Positions 23,284 to 35,622 of a DNA stretch of 64,000 nt are shown here, in pieces. Made by a program: the position numbers and the translations under genes. Source of the DNA: Anaspis maculata (taxonomy: Eukaryota > Arthropoda > Insecta > Coleoptera > Scraptiidae); NCBI GenBank assembly GCA_949128115.1, contig OX421964.1, positions 52,554,601 through 52,618,600 of the forward strand, in the 5' to 3' direction. The notes beneath the pieces are model-generated. The model worked only from the letters and a program-made list of their open reading frames with translations. It was not told where the DNA came from and ran no database searches. Numbering within the stretch: position 1 is the first letter of the stretch; every line of letters starts with the position of its first letter.

Positions 23284-24894
23284 CCGTAAGTGCGCACAGT
23301 GCGCCTGAACCTTGAATAAGTTTCATGAAAATGACACCAAAAACTGGCTTTGGATCTTTGTAGCCGAACATTAGGGGAACTGAAATCAAGTTAAAACAAA
23401 ATCGTACCAGATCCTTAACTCAAATAATATCGAATCTTTGATTTAATTTACGTCAGAAGTGGAATACTTCAACTTTTTTTATTATTGGATCACAGTTTAT
23501 GAGTTTTAGTAAGCAACATCGACTTGTATTAGTACAGTAAAACTGTAAAAAGTATAAAACCATCAAATATCAAACCGAAAAACATACTACGTAGATTGAA
23601 AAATAATTACTCAACTTCGAAAAAATCATAGTGTCACCCTACAAAATTTTGCGCCTTTTTAAATTCAGGAAATCCTGGTTTGCTACATAGGTACCTTTTG
23701 AATTATCTTCGAACTGTTCGTTACAAGTCTCTATTATTGCAAAGTTCCACCTCAGTGTTCGCATAATATTTCTACAGGGTGTTGAATTCAACGTAAAAAA
23801 TTTCCAATTATTCAACATAATTATGTTCCTATTTGAGTAAATGCAATATTTTTATATTTAAACACAGTTCATGAAGATAGATCTCGTCTCTCTACGCAGT
23901 TTTTGAATATTCTTCTTTTATTTACAGGGTGATCGAAAAATGACAATCAACAACAACAAGTTTTTCAATGATAACTCTTTTCCAGGTCAACCGATTCCCA
24001 CAATATCAGACTCATGTTGTAGTTAAAACTTTAAATATAAAAACCTAAAGAGTCGGAATCGACTTCAGACAAACATTCAAAATACCAAGTTGCATCAAAA
24101 ATGACCCAAATTTGAATGGTACCCGAAATTCCGTTTAAACAAAGATGTTTGAAAATCAACTTGCTTTCTAACAGATCATTCATTCCGAACACTTCAAGAT
24201 TTTTCTTGCTTGTATGAATGTCAAGAATTAAATTTTCTTCATCGTCCAAGGATCCTGATTACAACAGATGGTTTTCATGGCTGAATCAGTCCCTTTAAGT
24301 TGAAAATGGATAAAATGATCGCAACCTAAGCTACAAAAACCAGAACAATCACGGTTTTTCTGTTACTCTTTTTAACCGATTGTTCCGGACCTCTTGGTTT
24401 GAAGCCAGAGATGAAGCCCACCGATCTATCGCCAGGATATAGCTAAAGAATTGAGCTATTGAATAGTTTGTACAGAATTCAGAAGGTATGTGTAAGCCAC
24501 AGTTACCCAAGTTTAAAAAGGCGCAAAATTTTGTGGGGTGTGGCATCATCATTTTTGCGAAATTATATTTTTCAATCTACGTAGTATGTTTTTTGGCTTA
24601 ATTTAGAAGTTTTTGGATGGCTTGATACTTTTTACAGTTTTTCTGTACTGACAGAAGTTGATGTTACTTACTAAAACTCATAAACTGTGATCCAATAATA
24701 TAAAAAAGTTGAAGTATTTCACTTCTGACGTAAACTAAATCTAAAATTTGATATTGTTTGAGTTAAGGATCTGGTACGATTTTGTTTTAACTTGATTTTA
24801 GTTCCCCTAATGTTCGGCTACAAAGATCCGAAGCCCGTTTTTGGTGTCATTTTCATGAAACTTATTCATGGTTCTGGCGCACTGTGTGCGGTTA
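23284..24894. mobile_element. Foldback insertion B in the left arm
   Basis: Arms of about 400-500 bp: GCGCACAGTGCGCC near 23293 pairs with GGCGCACTGTGTGC near 24874, and GTTTCATGAAAATGACACC (23329) pairs with GGTGTCATTTTCATGAAAC (24842). Pairing continues through CTACGTAG words at 23590 and 24578. The loop region 23760-24450 contains ACAGGGTG motifs at 23775 and 23925, hinting at yet another insertion. No gene is seen. Confidence 0.7.
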
Positions 24895-24993
24895 CTATAT
24901 AGTACAGGAAAAATAGTAAAAAAATCGGCCAAACTTCGGAAAAATATGGACGTCCTGAAAATTAGATATTCTGTTCAGAATTGAATGCTCTAC

Positions 24994-26862
24994 TACAAGT
25001 CGCCGCGATAGAAGCGAAATATGGGTACATTACTGCACTTTAATCTAGAAATAAGAAAATTTGCATACTTGTTACTGGGACTATATCAGACGATTTGACC
25101 CGTATTACCTATTTTTTTATCGGCCGGAATCCAAGATAGCGGCCGATTTCGAAGGTAACCTCCAAAGAATCGGAATTTGGTAATTGCGACCTATAAAGGC
25201 GCGGAGAGTGTCATTTTCTGCTGATTCGACTTCGCTGATTACGACAAAATTGTTTATCATCCAAAATGGCGGTTATTGTTGAAAATATCTTTGATAAAAT
25301 CAAAAATTTCAGAAAAAAAAGTTCAACTACAAAGTTTCTGAAAAACGGTTAACCCGATCAACTTGAAATTTGGCATGCAGACATTGTTGGTCTGTGGAAT
25401 GAGCCCATAAGTTTTTGACTGTCATTGTCTAACAGAACTGTCACTATCAACAAATGTCAGAAGCTATATCTCACGGAGCTCGACTTGCAATATGTCATTT
25501 GCAAGCCCTTGAAAAACTGTATTCAGAACAATTAAAAGTATTGCCCTATCTGCAATTTGTCAAAAAAAAAAAACAAAGTTCAAAATTTTACCATTCAATT
25601 ATCCAAAATCTATCCAATGGATTGGAACCAAACTTGGCAGAAAGAAACACAACAAAAGCGTCAAACTATGTCTGCAGTTGCAGTTTCCCACCGTTTTCCA
25701 GTCGGGCGTTATGAATTTTCAAAATTTCTCCCAGCCGTTGCCACCCGAGAGGGCCTTTCACCCGTATTTTCACCAAGACGACTCGCTTTTGATGCAGGAC
25801 AACACTAAAAAATTGATTCCTGCTCAGAGATCGACTTTTTTCGAAACATTCCAACTGATATCGAAAGTAGATTGAATTGGGCGTCGTGTAGACTTATTTT
25901 CACTATTAACACGGTTCCGGTATTCCGACGATAGTTGTTTCAAAATAAAATTTGCACATTTCGTGAATTTGAAAAAACTGAAGTGCAAACGTCGACATCA
26001 TTGTTGTGATGAGCCCCATGAAATATTCACTTAGGTGCAGACATGCTGACAATGAAAGTTGGAGTTGGAGAATGATTAGATTAATTTTAGGATCAAAAAC
26101 TTCCGAAATCGGACCCATGGTTTTCGAGTTTGCCTCTCAGGAAAAACTGCAAATTTTCCAACTTTCTGCCCCTCAACAGATTTTCACCATTTTATTTAAC
26201 AAGAGGTAACTGGTTCTTGAACATTTCCAACAATTTTGTTTTCAATTTTTCGGGAATTTTCCGGTTGGAAATGTAAAAGCGGGCTGGGCTTTCGAGACCG
26301 GACCTAAATGATGGAGCTTAAAGTGAAGCCTTGGTTAAAGATTTTTACAATAAGATGATTTGCAATAAGATTTGAGGTTTTCCCGGAAAATTCAAATTTT
26401 CCAAAATTCACATTTTCCTGACAAAATTTTCGATTTCCTGCAAATTATTTTCAATCTTACTCTCTAATTCCATCATCCTACCCAAAGGAACGTTTCACAC
26501 CGCAAATCTTTCAGCAATCTCAAGTTATAGGAAAAGCTCATATTTTTATAAAATACTTAATATAGGCCTCAACAATTACGTTTGAATAATTGCGCCGCCA
26601 TTTTGAATTATTTAGAGGATAATTTCGTAATCAGTGGTTCTGAATTAGTAGGAATTGAAACTTTTTGCGCTTCTACGGCTCAAAATTGAATAATTCAAAT
26701 TATTTGTAGGCAACATTCAAAATCGACGGCCATCTTGGATTCTGGGCGATAAAAAAAGAGGTAATACGGGCAAAATCGTCCCAAATGGTCTCACTAACAA
26801 GTGTGCAAAACGGCTTGCCGCTATCTTCAAATGCAGTTTGGGACCGCGTACCGCGGCGACTA
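24994..26862. mobile_element. Foldback insertion D in the left arm
   Basis: The ends carry AAGTCGCCGCG and the inverted CGCGGCGACT. The arms pair inward (CCGTATTACCT at 25102 with AGGTAATACGG at 26759). Removing exactly this interval restores GCTCTAC joined to TACATATCC, matching the uninterrupted mirror arm near 28350-28366 with a single base difference. Frames inside (for example 25454-25875) have no family signature. The segment 26000-26500 belongs to the dispersed repeat also found near 32640-32900 and 45120-45660. Confidence 0.75.
26160..26420 (+). repeat. Dispersed repeat (AACAAGAGG family), copy 1
   Basis: The ordered words AACAAGAGGTAACTGGTTCTTG, GGAGCTTAAAGTGAAGCC, ACAATAAGATGAT and CCGGAAAATTCAAA (in part) are shared with 32690-32895 (same strand) and, inverted, with 45350-45620. 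It is probably part of a longer mobile element; class unknown. Confidence 0.6.
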
Positions 26863-28546
26863 TACATATCCAAAATCGCCAAAAATCGCACCGGGGGGTT
26901 TTGAGTTATTGGAGGTGGGGAAGGAGGTAAAAAAATGTAAGTTGAAACAGACGGGATGAAACACGTCAATCCATTGGAAGCAAATACTTTATAATTCGAC
27001 ACATCATATCCCGTTGATACCATTTTGGCACAAAAAGTGTCGATCACTGTTGAAGGGGGGTCGTCGGGGGCGAAACTTTGCTAGGTGGTCCATTTTGCTT
27101 TTCTGGCCATGTAGAACCGATCACGACAAGTTTGGTATCTTTTCCGACTAAATTAAATGTGCTAAACTTGAATTCGATGTGTAAATTTGGATGAAAACAA
27201 GTTTGAACAAGTTACCTTGAAAAAACTTGTTTTTTCTTCAACAATTTTGACGAATTTTTTTTTTACTGTTGAAAAAAAAATATATCTAATATTATAAAAA
27301 AAAATGTTTGGAAAATTTCTAGAGTTCATTAGATTGGAGTGTATTCTTCACAAAAATCATCCGGTCGATGTATAATTTTGTTTCTTGAGTTTGAAAAATC
27401 GATTTGAACCTAAGCCGGCCCGGCGTGTCGGTTACTACTGACCAGAACACTACAGCATGCACCTTTAAATGAAAATAGCTCAAACTATTGAAGAACAAAC
27501 AACTCATCTTTGAAAATTCGACGATCTGTGGAGAATTGAATTCCTTATAACATAAACAAAACCGCCATGAATCGCACTGCAGGGTTTTGAGTTATTTGAG
27601 GGGAGAGGTAACAGTTCATAGAGTTCGAATCTTGACAAAATGTTATCCTTCTCCTCGAATAACTCAAAATCCTGCAGTGCGATTCATGGCGATTTTGTTT
27701 ATGTTAGAGTGTATTCAGTTCTGGACAAATCCTCGAATTTTCAAATTTAAGTTATTAGTTTTCCAATAGTTTGAGCTAATTTCATTTAAAGGTGCATGTT
27801 GTAGTGTTCTGGTCATTAGTAGAAGCCGCGCCGGGCCAGCTCAGGTTCAAATCGATTTTTTTAACTCGAGAAACAAAATTAAACATGGAGTAGATGATTT
27901 TCGTGAAGAATACACTTCAATTCAATGGCCCCTGAAAATTTTTCAAAGATGAACACCTCCAACAGTGAAAAAAAATCGTCAAAATTGTTGAAGAAAGAAC
28001 AAGTTTTTTCAAGTTAACTTGTTCCAACTTGTTTTCATCCAAATAAACACATCGGATTCAAGTTCAGGAGATTGGATTTAGTCGGAAAAGATACCAAACT
28101 TGTTGTGATCGGTTCTACATGGCCAGAAAAACAAAATGGACCACCTAGCAGAGCTTCGCCCCACCACGACCCCCCTTCAACATTGATCGACCCTTTATGT
28201 GCCAAAATAGTATCAACAGGATATGATGCGTCGAATTATAACGTATTTGCTTTCAATGGATTGACGGGTTTCATCCCCTCCATTTAAGGTTGCAATTTTT
28301 ACCCCCCCTCCAATAACTCAAAACCCCCGGGTGCGATTTTTGGCGATTTTGGATATGTTGTAGAACACTCAATTCTGAACAGAATATCAAATTTTCAGGA
28401 CGTCCATATTTATTCCGAGGTTGAAATCTATCTTTCTTGTACTAATAGCAACGGCCAATCAGTCCGCTCTATTTGGCAAGTTACGCCGTCCTAACTTTTG
28501 CGCCTGCAACTTGGTATCGAGCCCTGAGTTTTGAAGCACCAGCTCT

Positions 28547-29962
28547 CTGTCCATAGGTACTTGAAGGTTGAGCACCGAGGTCTTTCAAAGGTCATTTCCG
28601 AATGAGAACTCAACATGTCTGCGGCTCCAACGCTTGAATTTCTTCTCTAATGTTGTCCTTATCCTTGAGTTGGTGGATTATCCGGAGCTTATCCTTCGAG
28701 TGGTCCAAAAGAAAGTCTGGTACCGCGCGTGAGTGCCCTTTGCATATAAGAATGATGAAGCAATTCAGAAGCATTCATTTTGAAAATAAAATTATACCAG
28801 ATTCACGCTTTATCATTTCTCCGTGATTATTTCCATGGTAAATCTCACAAATCGAACGAAACATTAGAAAACAAATTACACTAGAAAAGATATAGAATCT
28901 GATAGATAGTACTCCACGAACCAATAGAAAGAAGTCATAAACCAGAAGATCTTGTGGTTAAGTAATGGATGAACTATCTTGCTACCCAAGCATCTACTCA
29001 GCTTTGACGAAATTGAGCATGGAGTATTTTGCAAACGGGAATTACTGGCATGTTGCACAAACAGAACAGGAAAGGAGTTTGAGACGCAGAAAGTGAGAGA
29101 AAGGGCTTTTTGACTAAAAAAAAAAGAGTTGAGTAGTTTAAACAAGACCTCTGCAATGTAGTGGGTTTTTGCGGATAAAAATTATTAGTAATGTAACACT
29201 TCTAGTCAGTTGTCGAGAGGGCACGTTGGGATCTGCTAACCCGAAAAGCAGGAGGGTGGTTGCTTGCATGACGGTGTATCTCACATGATGTTATTTAGAA
29301 GAGCTGACAATTCAGCGCGCCGATCGACGGTGCTCGCAAATAACCTCGGCCGTACATCGCCAATAAATCTAAACGGACGCACGTAAGGCAGCTACAAACA
29401 AGGTATGAAGGAGAGATAAAAATTTTGAGGACAAGTACTATATAGGGTATTGGCTACTGTTTTATAATGCGGCATTGAGAAATGTTGACGATCGTAAATC
29501 TCCGGGCAGCGGGTCTCCCGCTCTTCTCTTCGCTCTCGTCCAAGCTCATGTTGCCCGGCTGCCCGTGCGATTACGCATGCCGAAGGAAGATAGATGAGCC
29601 CTTGTCTGCCACTCGGGGGGAAAATGTGCCATTTTTATGGTTGGGCCATAATGGATTTATTCAGATATGTAATGACACATGCATGACGGCATTTGCCGCA
29701 CATCCAACTGCATCGCACGCAACACAATAAATTTCGCGTGTTCCAGAAGAGCGCAACAACGGCAGCCAAAGGAGAAGAAGAGACCAAGACCACATGAAGC
29801 CGCCCAGCCGCATTTGAATAACAATGAACACTCTCTCTGTTTCTGGATCTCTGATCACCAAAGTTCCTAATCCTGAAATATTTCTTCATATCTTAGGACG
29901 TACTGTCAGGACGCCACATTTGCCTGATCAGTTTAATTTGCAGTTTGTTTCTTTTTTTTCAG
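28547..29962. other. Sequence upstream of the first visible Wnt10 exon
   Basis: No exon could be recognised. The region is intronic (or upstream) for Wnt10. A GC-richer patch at 29480-29640 has an open frame without family similarity. The 3' end carries a long T-rich tract and the acceptor CAG at 29960-29962. Confidence 0.5.
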
Positions 29963-30249
29963 GATTCAAAGAGACTGCTTTCGCTTACGCAATCTCTTCA
30001 GCAGGAGTCGCCATAGCTGTGGCGAGGGCCTGCAGTCAGGGATCGGTGATGAATTGCGGCTGTGATACTCATAGGTACAAGGCGAGAGGAGTGAGATCCT
30101 CATCGGACTCTGTCGCGTGGAAATGGGGCGGATGCTCACACAACCTCCAGTACGGAATGAAGTTCTCCAAGATTTTCTTAGACACGCGTGAGAACGCAGA
30201 CGACATACATTCCAGCATCAATCTGCACAACAACCAAGTGGGACGTTCG
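29963..30249 (+). CDS. Wnt10: Wnt10 exon: RETAF-like to LHNNQVGRS
   Basis: Acceptor TTTTTTTTCAG at 29952-29962, donor GTGAGT at 30250. 287 nt: the first two bases complete a split glycine codon and the exon ends in phase 0 after the serine of VGRS. It carries the CGCD and WGGCS cysteine motifs. Confidence 0.92.
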
Positions 30250-33200
30250 GTGAGTTTTTATTTGGTTTATTTTTTCACCTAAGTTTTCTTTTTCCATGAT
30301 ACTGTCAATTTCTCATCTCATTCACTTCTTCAGTTAACAAAGAACATAACGCCATAACGGTCCATATCAGTCTCATAAACGCAAACACAAGATCTGATTG
30401 GGTCGCGAAGTAAACGCAACAATGCTTTAATGTTTATTGGGGTGCGTTGCGGATAAGCGACTGAAAACTAGATTTGGTTCGTCGAAGGAAGCGACTAAAC
30501 CGACACGGTATTTCACCGGCACGCTAAGTCACCGACAGGCTGATTGCCGACAGGCTGATTGCCGACAGGACGATTTACTGACAAGTACTGCCAGTATAGG
30601 CCTCCTGAATTTCAACTTGAAAACATTCGCCAGAACGTGGCATTCTTTTTGACTTTCTTCAATACATTTCACTACCTTTGTCCTTATAAATATAAAAAGT
30701 AATTACTCAAGCAAACATTCAGGTGCTTTGGAAAATGTTCTGAAAATTACTTCGAAACGCCGTAGAGGTGCGACCCTGAGGAGTCGCAGTGGCCCCCGGG
30801 CCAGTGTTTTCGAGATTAACACAGAGGCTTTTAGCAGGAGAGCGAACAATGGCCAGGAATGCACAGCCTAACAACTATACATAATATGAAGATATACAGA
30901 CCGTATATCAAGCGAGCGAAGAGCTGGTAACAAAACAGTTAATGAGAAGATCGGCGCGTGTGGTCCATAATAATCATAATAACACGAGAACAGCGCGATG
31001 GCGGCCCTTTGTCAAGGGGACTAGGCGGGGCTCCGGACTTCACGGCCGGAGCATTATTAGGACCTCGAGCAACTTTAGGCACCTCTGGGTCCACCACCAC
31101 CGTGTACCATCACCACCATAGGTTCCATTCATGAATCATGTGTTGGACGCGGCCGGCCTGCGAAAGAAATTTATTAGAAATTCTTTCAATGAACACCTGA
31201 AAGAAGTGAATTACAACCGGGCCGGACCTTCAACAACAGGAGGCCGGTGAAATAATTGCAGCGTGCCAGTGTAAAATCGAAGAATTATGGATGAATTATA
31301 AGAAAAGACGGTTTCTTCTGTTTTCAGAAGGAATATTTGGCTGCCTACGTCCAGATGTGATCCATGCGTGAAAAATACAAAATTACGAGCAGTTTTTTAT
31401 TGCTCAACTAACTCTGTTTCAAGACCACTATGTGCTCTGAAACCAAGAACGTCCTGTTACAGGACCATGTAATGTAATCAGTTGATCTTCTGCATTTTCA
31501 CCAGCCTATACGTTACGTGCAATGAAGAGACACAAGGAGGTCCTTCTGTATTTGAAGTTTGAAACCACCCTCATGGTGGCATTTTCAACGTTTAACCATT
31601 CATAATCACGTCGTCGTGGATCTTGCGTAAAAACGTATATGATTTTTGGTATTTTTCGCCTTCTAAAAATCTCAATGCAAAACTGATATTATTATCTGAC
31701 AAATCTAAATCGAAAATGACGAAAATAGCTCTTATTTTTCTTTAATCCTCTCTTGCTTGAATCTTTTTCTCATTCTTGATACTTATTTGCCAGGAAAGTG
31801 AATGTGCCACTTTTGCAAGAAGAATTTTCGAGAGAAGGCATGCAAAAAATACCAAAAATTGTGAAACACTCAAACGTGGGCCTTCCCGCGCAACCCACCG
31901 TGTCGTTGGGGGAACATTCAAAGTAGCTAGGCAATGATGAAGCGAATACCCGAAAAAATAGTGTCTTATGGTTAAGGAGCAATAAATAACTGGAAAACCA
32001 ATAGAGAGCTGCCAGCTTGGGATAGCAATTATGGGATGATTACAAGTCTTTTTTTTTAACCACACTGGGCTCAATAAGTGTGTCAATGTGATGTCGCAGC
32101 ATGCTTCGTTGAGAATCTCCCCTGAAGAGGTCCAGAGGATAACCTCTTCTGGGGGCCGTTGAGCTCAATTTTTGTATGGTATAATTCATCCAGCAATTGT
32201 GTACGTTCTGTGAATTTTCAAGAAAAAGCAACAGATCTAGCAAATTCTGTATAAAAAATCCAAATTTCACAAAAAAATCAAGAACTCTTTGAAGAAACAA
32301 AATACGATTAAAAGTCAAAAACCGTTCCGATACCGGTTCTCTGATATCCGTTCTCTGAAACTGGAGAGAAAAAAATCCGAAATGTTTTCAGAGAAAGTTT
32401 CACGTTCCACGTTTTAAAAAATGAACACTTTTGACACTCTTTCTTTTGGCATCCTGTATATCATGGTCAAAGTCGATGATGACATGAGTCGACATAGCGT
32501 CTTGTAGCTGAAGAAAAGCTCTATCAAGCACCATAAACTTTTTCCAAATCGGATATTTTTTTGCAAAATTTGGTCTATGCTCAACTTTTGACGGGAAGTT
32601 TAGTTGGAGGAAAGATTGAATCAATTTTTGAAGAAGAGATTATTTTCGAAAATTGCAAATTTCTGATATATTTATCCTGTGAACAGACTTTCACTATTTT
32701 TTTGTCAAACAAGAGGTTCTTGTTCTTGAATATTTTTCAACAACTTATTTTTCCAGTTTTCCAAGAGTTTTCCAGTTGAAAATGCCTGGCTTACAGATAC
32801 CGGAGCTTAAAGTAATGAAGCAATAATTGGCGATTTTCACAATAAGATGATATGGAAAATGCTTTTAGGTTTTTCCGGAGAATTCAAACTCTAAATCCAT
32901 GAGAAATCACTCAAAGATCGGTAAAAACAAACTCCAGCACGGACCTCGAACCCCAAATCAGTTTTGTTATATGGGATCATGACAAGCAGAATGCTACTTT
33001 TGTGACGTCACGTTGTCCAGCCGCAAGCTATCAGAGATGCGGTTTCTAGAGGAAACGTGATTTCACAAGAGTGTAGCATTCTACTCATCGTGATGGGGCC
33101 TCAGCCTCTGTTACTACTGTCAGTATAGTGAATTGAAATCTGGCTTCGTCCGAGCGTTCCCGCGCTTGTATACTGGTGTCGTGTTTTCGAGAATGTAAAA

Positions 33201-35622
33201 TTGGTAGGCGTGAAATTCTTCTTCCGGTATAAACTGGGCCAAAATTGAAGTGGACCACCCCAAAATTTTGCCTCGGTAAAAATGGGGATAACTCAAGAAA
33301 AAATTGCCCGATTCTGAAAAATTTTGTGGTGTTCGATAGAGCAATCTTTTGACTACCAGATACCACCTTCCACCACCTGATTATGATGTAGACCTGACCT
33401 TATGTAGGATATTCAGTGACAATGAAATGAAGTGCAAAAGAGACCTGACTTTAGCAAGATCTCGTTTTGAGAAAACAAGTCGCAGAATCTTGTAGGTCAC
33501 ATTTTTGGAAAGCATAAATATCAATATCTCGAAACAGTTTTGCACTTTTGATCGTAATTTGTTTTTCCACAGAGTTATTGTTTGTTTTGTAACTTTTAGC
33601 TGTGCTTTTAGAGTGAGAATTGAGCAGTAAAACAGGCACTCATGCATGATGGTAAAAACTGGTGACTATGGTAATCTTGATGCAACGGATACTTGCCATT
33701 GATGCATTTTGAACCATTCTGGGCCATCTAACATGTTTTTATTTATTTATTTATTTTTTCATTTTTTTTATTTAATTGTCTTATTTTACGAGGCGGCATT
33801 CAGCTATAAGCTGCTCTACCATGCAACCTCGGGGACAGCACAAAATATCCATGGATGAAGTAGGATTCGAACCCACACAGGGCAGCGCGAATGGTTTGGC
33901 TTGCCATCACCTGTACCACTCGGCTACCACCGCTCCAGCAGCAGCATGCAGCATTGCATGTAATGCAATGTTGCATGCTTGATTTACCATGGTCCCACAA
34001 GAGGTCTAGATCCTTACCACTTCTGAGAGCCGGTGGGATCAAATTGTTTCATTGTACATTTGTTACACCTGTTATGTACGTTTCAGTCAAATTTCAAGGA
34101 TGAGCAACAGCCCTGACAGAGTCTATACCAAAAAATCCAAAAATCGCAAAAAAATTAGTAACTCTTCGGAAAAGCAAAATATGATAAAAAGTCCAAAAAC
34201 ATTTCGAGATATTGATCTACGTTTTTCGAAAATATGACAAAAAAAATTCTGCGACTTGTTTTTTTGAAATGGCACCTTCACCTTGCTGGAGTTGGGTCAT
34301 TTTTGCACTTCTTCCATTGCCATGTATACTGTATGTAAGGTCAACAATCGAGCGATCTGAGATGATGTATTGTAGTCAAAAAACTACTCTGTCGAGCATC
34401 ACGAAAATTTCCAAAATCGGGCAATTTTTTCTCCAGATAGGTATCCTCATTTCAACCAAGCCAGAATTTTTGCCCAGTTTAAAACTAGTTTGAACGCTGA
34501 ATGCGAAGAAGTAGAAAAAGAAGTCAAGAAAACCGAATACCAACTAGAATTCTTCTTCGAGCTCTAGAAATTTGTGAATTTTATGATAAACGGGGCTCAC
34601 CGCACATCATTCACTCGGTGTAGGTATAATTCGCATCTCGGTGTCAGTATACAAGACGTGCTTCGGTAACACCAAATCGAGAGACAAATTCATTTAGTAA
34701 TTACTACACTGAGGTAATTACCAGTCATCACACAGGTAGATAGATGGAGCGCGTGCTAACTTCCGCCCGTGATTCGATTATAATAACGTGCCCGGTGTCG
34801 TACCTGCAGTAATGACCCGCCATTATATGCCCTGGCAGTCGGACAATGTCGAGATTAATGGATAACTTCCAATCCAAAGAGTCGTGATAGAGCCATTTCC
34901 ATCACCTCCAACGCACAATAATAACAGCTTTATGTATACTTATTAGGTACTTACCTAGGTATTATAACAGAAATGTTTTCTTCTGACTTCCAGGTGGTTG
35001 CCACCAATATGCAGGTCAAGTGCAAATGCCACGGGGTATCCGGGAGTTGCGAGCTGAAGACATGCTGGAGGGCCGTGCCGGACTTCCGCTTGATCGGCAA
35101 GGCGCTCAAGGAGCGCTTCAGGGGCGCCATCCTCGTCGACCAGTCCAACTTGGGGAATAGGAATCCTAAAAAATTCAACATGTAAGATTTTCTGTGACAT
35201 TTAGCGGTAGTGAAATTGCACCGTCCATCGTGCAAATTGTATAATGTTCAAACTGTTTCCCTTTCAGAGTTAACCAAAAGAAACGAAAGAAGTTCATGCG
35301 GGCCAAGCAGTGGACATCTCCCAAAAAGAAATCCCGCCAGGGTGCCACGACGCTTCCGTTCAAGCACAGCCTGTTGTACTACCAGAAATCGCCCAACTAC
35401 TGCGAAAATGACCCCCTACTGGACGTTCCGGGCACCTCTGGAAGGTTCTGCAACAGCACAAGCAGTACAGGGTCGGACTCCTGCTCCACCCTATGCTGCG
35501 GTCGGGGCTACAATCTCATCCGACAGAGACGGACCGAAACCTGCAATTGCAAGTTCATTTGGTGTTGTAATGTGGAATGCCAAATTTGCAATATTGAAGA
35601 GTGGATCAGTGTTTGTAAATAG
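29963..35622 (+). CDS. Wnt10: Wnt10-type ligand, three C-terminal coding exons
   Basis: Secreted cysteine-rich signalling ligand for Frizzled receptors. Three spliced exons (29963-30249, 34994-35181, 35268-35622) give about 275 residues to a TAG stop. Visible Wnt hallmarks: [23 protein letters not shown] and CGCD near the start, WKWGGCS, FLDTRE, then the lipid-attachment segment [16 protein letters not shown] whose serine is palmitoleoylated in the family, [20 protein letters not shown] and a final EEWISVCK. The [10 protein letters not shown] segment, the [16 protein letters not shown] stretch and the ending fit Wnt10 better than Wnt1, Wnt5, Wnt6 or Wnt16. The N-terminal ~130 residues, with signal peptide and first cysteines, are not found here, so the gene is partial in this window. 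The first exon starts mid-codon, completing a glycine. The ninaC gene lies about 10.6 kb downstream in the same orientation. Confidence 0.93.
32690..32895 (+). repeat. Dispersed repeat (AACAAGAGG family), copy 2
   Basis: Same ordered words as 26160-26420: AACAAGAGGTTC, GGAGCTTAAAGT, CACAATAAGATGAT and CCGGAGAATTCAAA. Similarity also extends some way upstream (about 32560-32690). Confidence 0.6.
32972..33098. mobile_element. Short hairpin element
   Basis: The left arm (GGGATCATGACAAGCAGAAT) is inverted at the right end, and AGAATGCTACTTTTGTGA pairs with TCACAAGAGTGTAGCATTCT. 127 bp, no coding potential. Confidence 0.65.
33260..34465. mobile_element. Foldback element interrupted by a SINE
   Basis: The arms 33260-33620 and 34120-34465 are inverted copies: GCCCGATTCTGAAAAATTTT pairs with CCAAAATCGGGC, and ACAAGTCGCAGAATCTTG pairs with ATTCTGCGACTTGT. 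The spacer contains a tRNA-derived SINE. The words TATAAAAAATCC...AAAGTC near 32245-32310 are a further related fragment. Confidence 0.65.
33735..33940 (-). mobile_element. tRNA-derived SINE
   Basis: Read on the minus strand, the head (33936 down to about 33854) resembles a tRNA with a long variable arm (Leu/Ser-like). It has A box TAGCCGAGTGG (33916-33926) and B box GGTTCGAATCC (33863-33873). A unique body of about 80 bp and an A/AAAT-rich tail (33737-33775) follow. The tail, and mispairing of the acceptor region, argue against a functional tRNA gene. Confidence 0.75.
34994..35181 (+). CDS. Wnt10: Wnt10 exon: lipidation-site exon
   Basis: Acceptor CTTCCAG ending at 34993, donor GTAAGA at 35182. 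188 nt encode [20 protein letters not shown] onward to NPKKFN plus two bases of an isoleucine codon. This is one of the most GC-rich coding stretches in the window. Confidence 0.95.
35268..35622 (+). CDS. Wnt10: Wnt10 last exon
   Basis: Acceptor CCCTTTCAG ending at 35267; 355 nt to the TAG stop at 35620-35622. It begins with a lysine/arginine-rich stretch (NQKKRKKF), then [44 protein letters not shown] and the terminal SVCK. The cysteine spacing is complete. Confidence 0.95.

Larger units (their letters stand above)
22564..28546. mobile_element. Large palindromic element hosting three insertions
   Basis: The outer arms match in inverted orientation: CTTCAAAACTCA at 22581 pairs with GAGTTTTGAAG near 28513, CTCGATACCAAGTTG (23257) pairs with CAACTTGGTATCGAG (28488), and the CGTCCTGAAAATT block at 24951 pairs with 28375-28400. 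The inner arms 26863-27560 and 27670-28350 pair around a centre near 27620. The right arm is only about 0.9 kb and clean. The left arm is about 5 kb because it carries three further palindromes at 22593-23253, 23284-24894 and 24994-26862. No transposase is recognisable; open frames such as 26700-27047 and 28072-28287 are mirror images of one another. Confidence 0.75.
30250..34993 (+). other. Wnt10 intron (4.7 kb) with nested repeats
   Basis: It holds a 16-bp x 3 tandem repeat (30532-30575, unit near GACAGGCTGATTGCC), GC-rich single-copy DNA at 30.95-31.26 kb, repeat-family DNA at 32.2-32.9 kb, a hairpin at 32972-33098, and a larger foldback at 33260-34465 carrying a SINE. No other gene is supportable. 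Confidence 0.6.

Noticed and set aside
26700..28287. Open frames of 115 and 71 codons in opposite orientation
   Set aside because: They are mirror images produced by the palindrome arms, with no recognisable domain.
29482..29730. N-terminal Wnt10 exon in the GC-richer patch
   Set aside because: It lacks the RWNC-type and other early Wnt cysteine motifs, and its phase does not fit the exon at 29963.
33854..33936. Possible functional tRNA gene on the minus strand
   Set aside because: It has A and B boxes, but the acceptor region does not pair cleanly and a SINE body with an A-rich tail follows.
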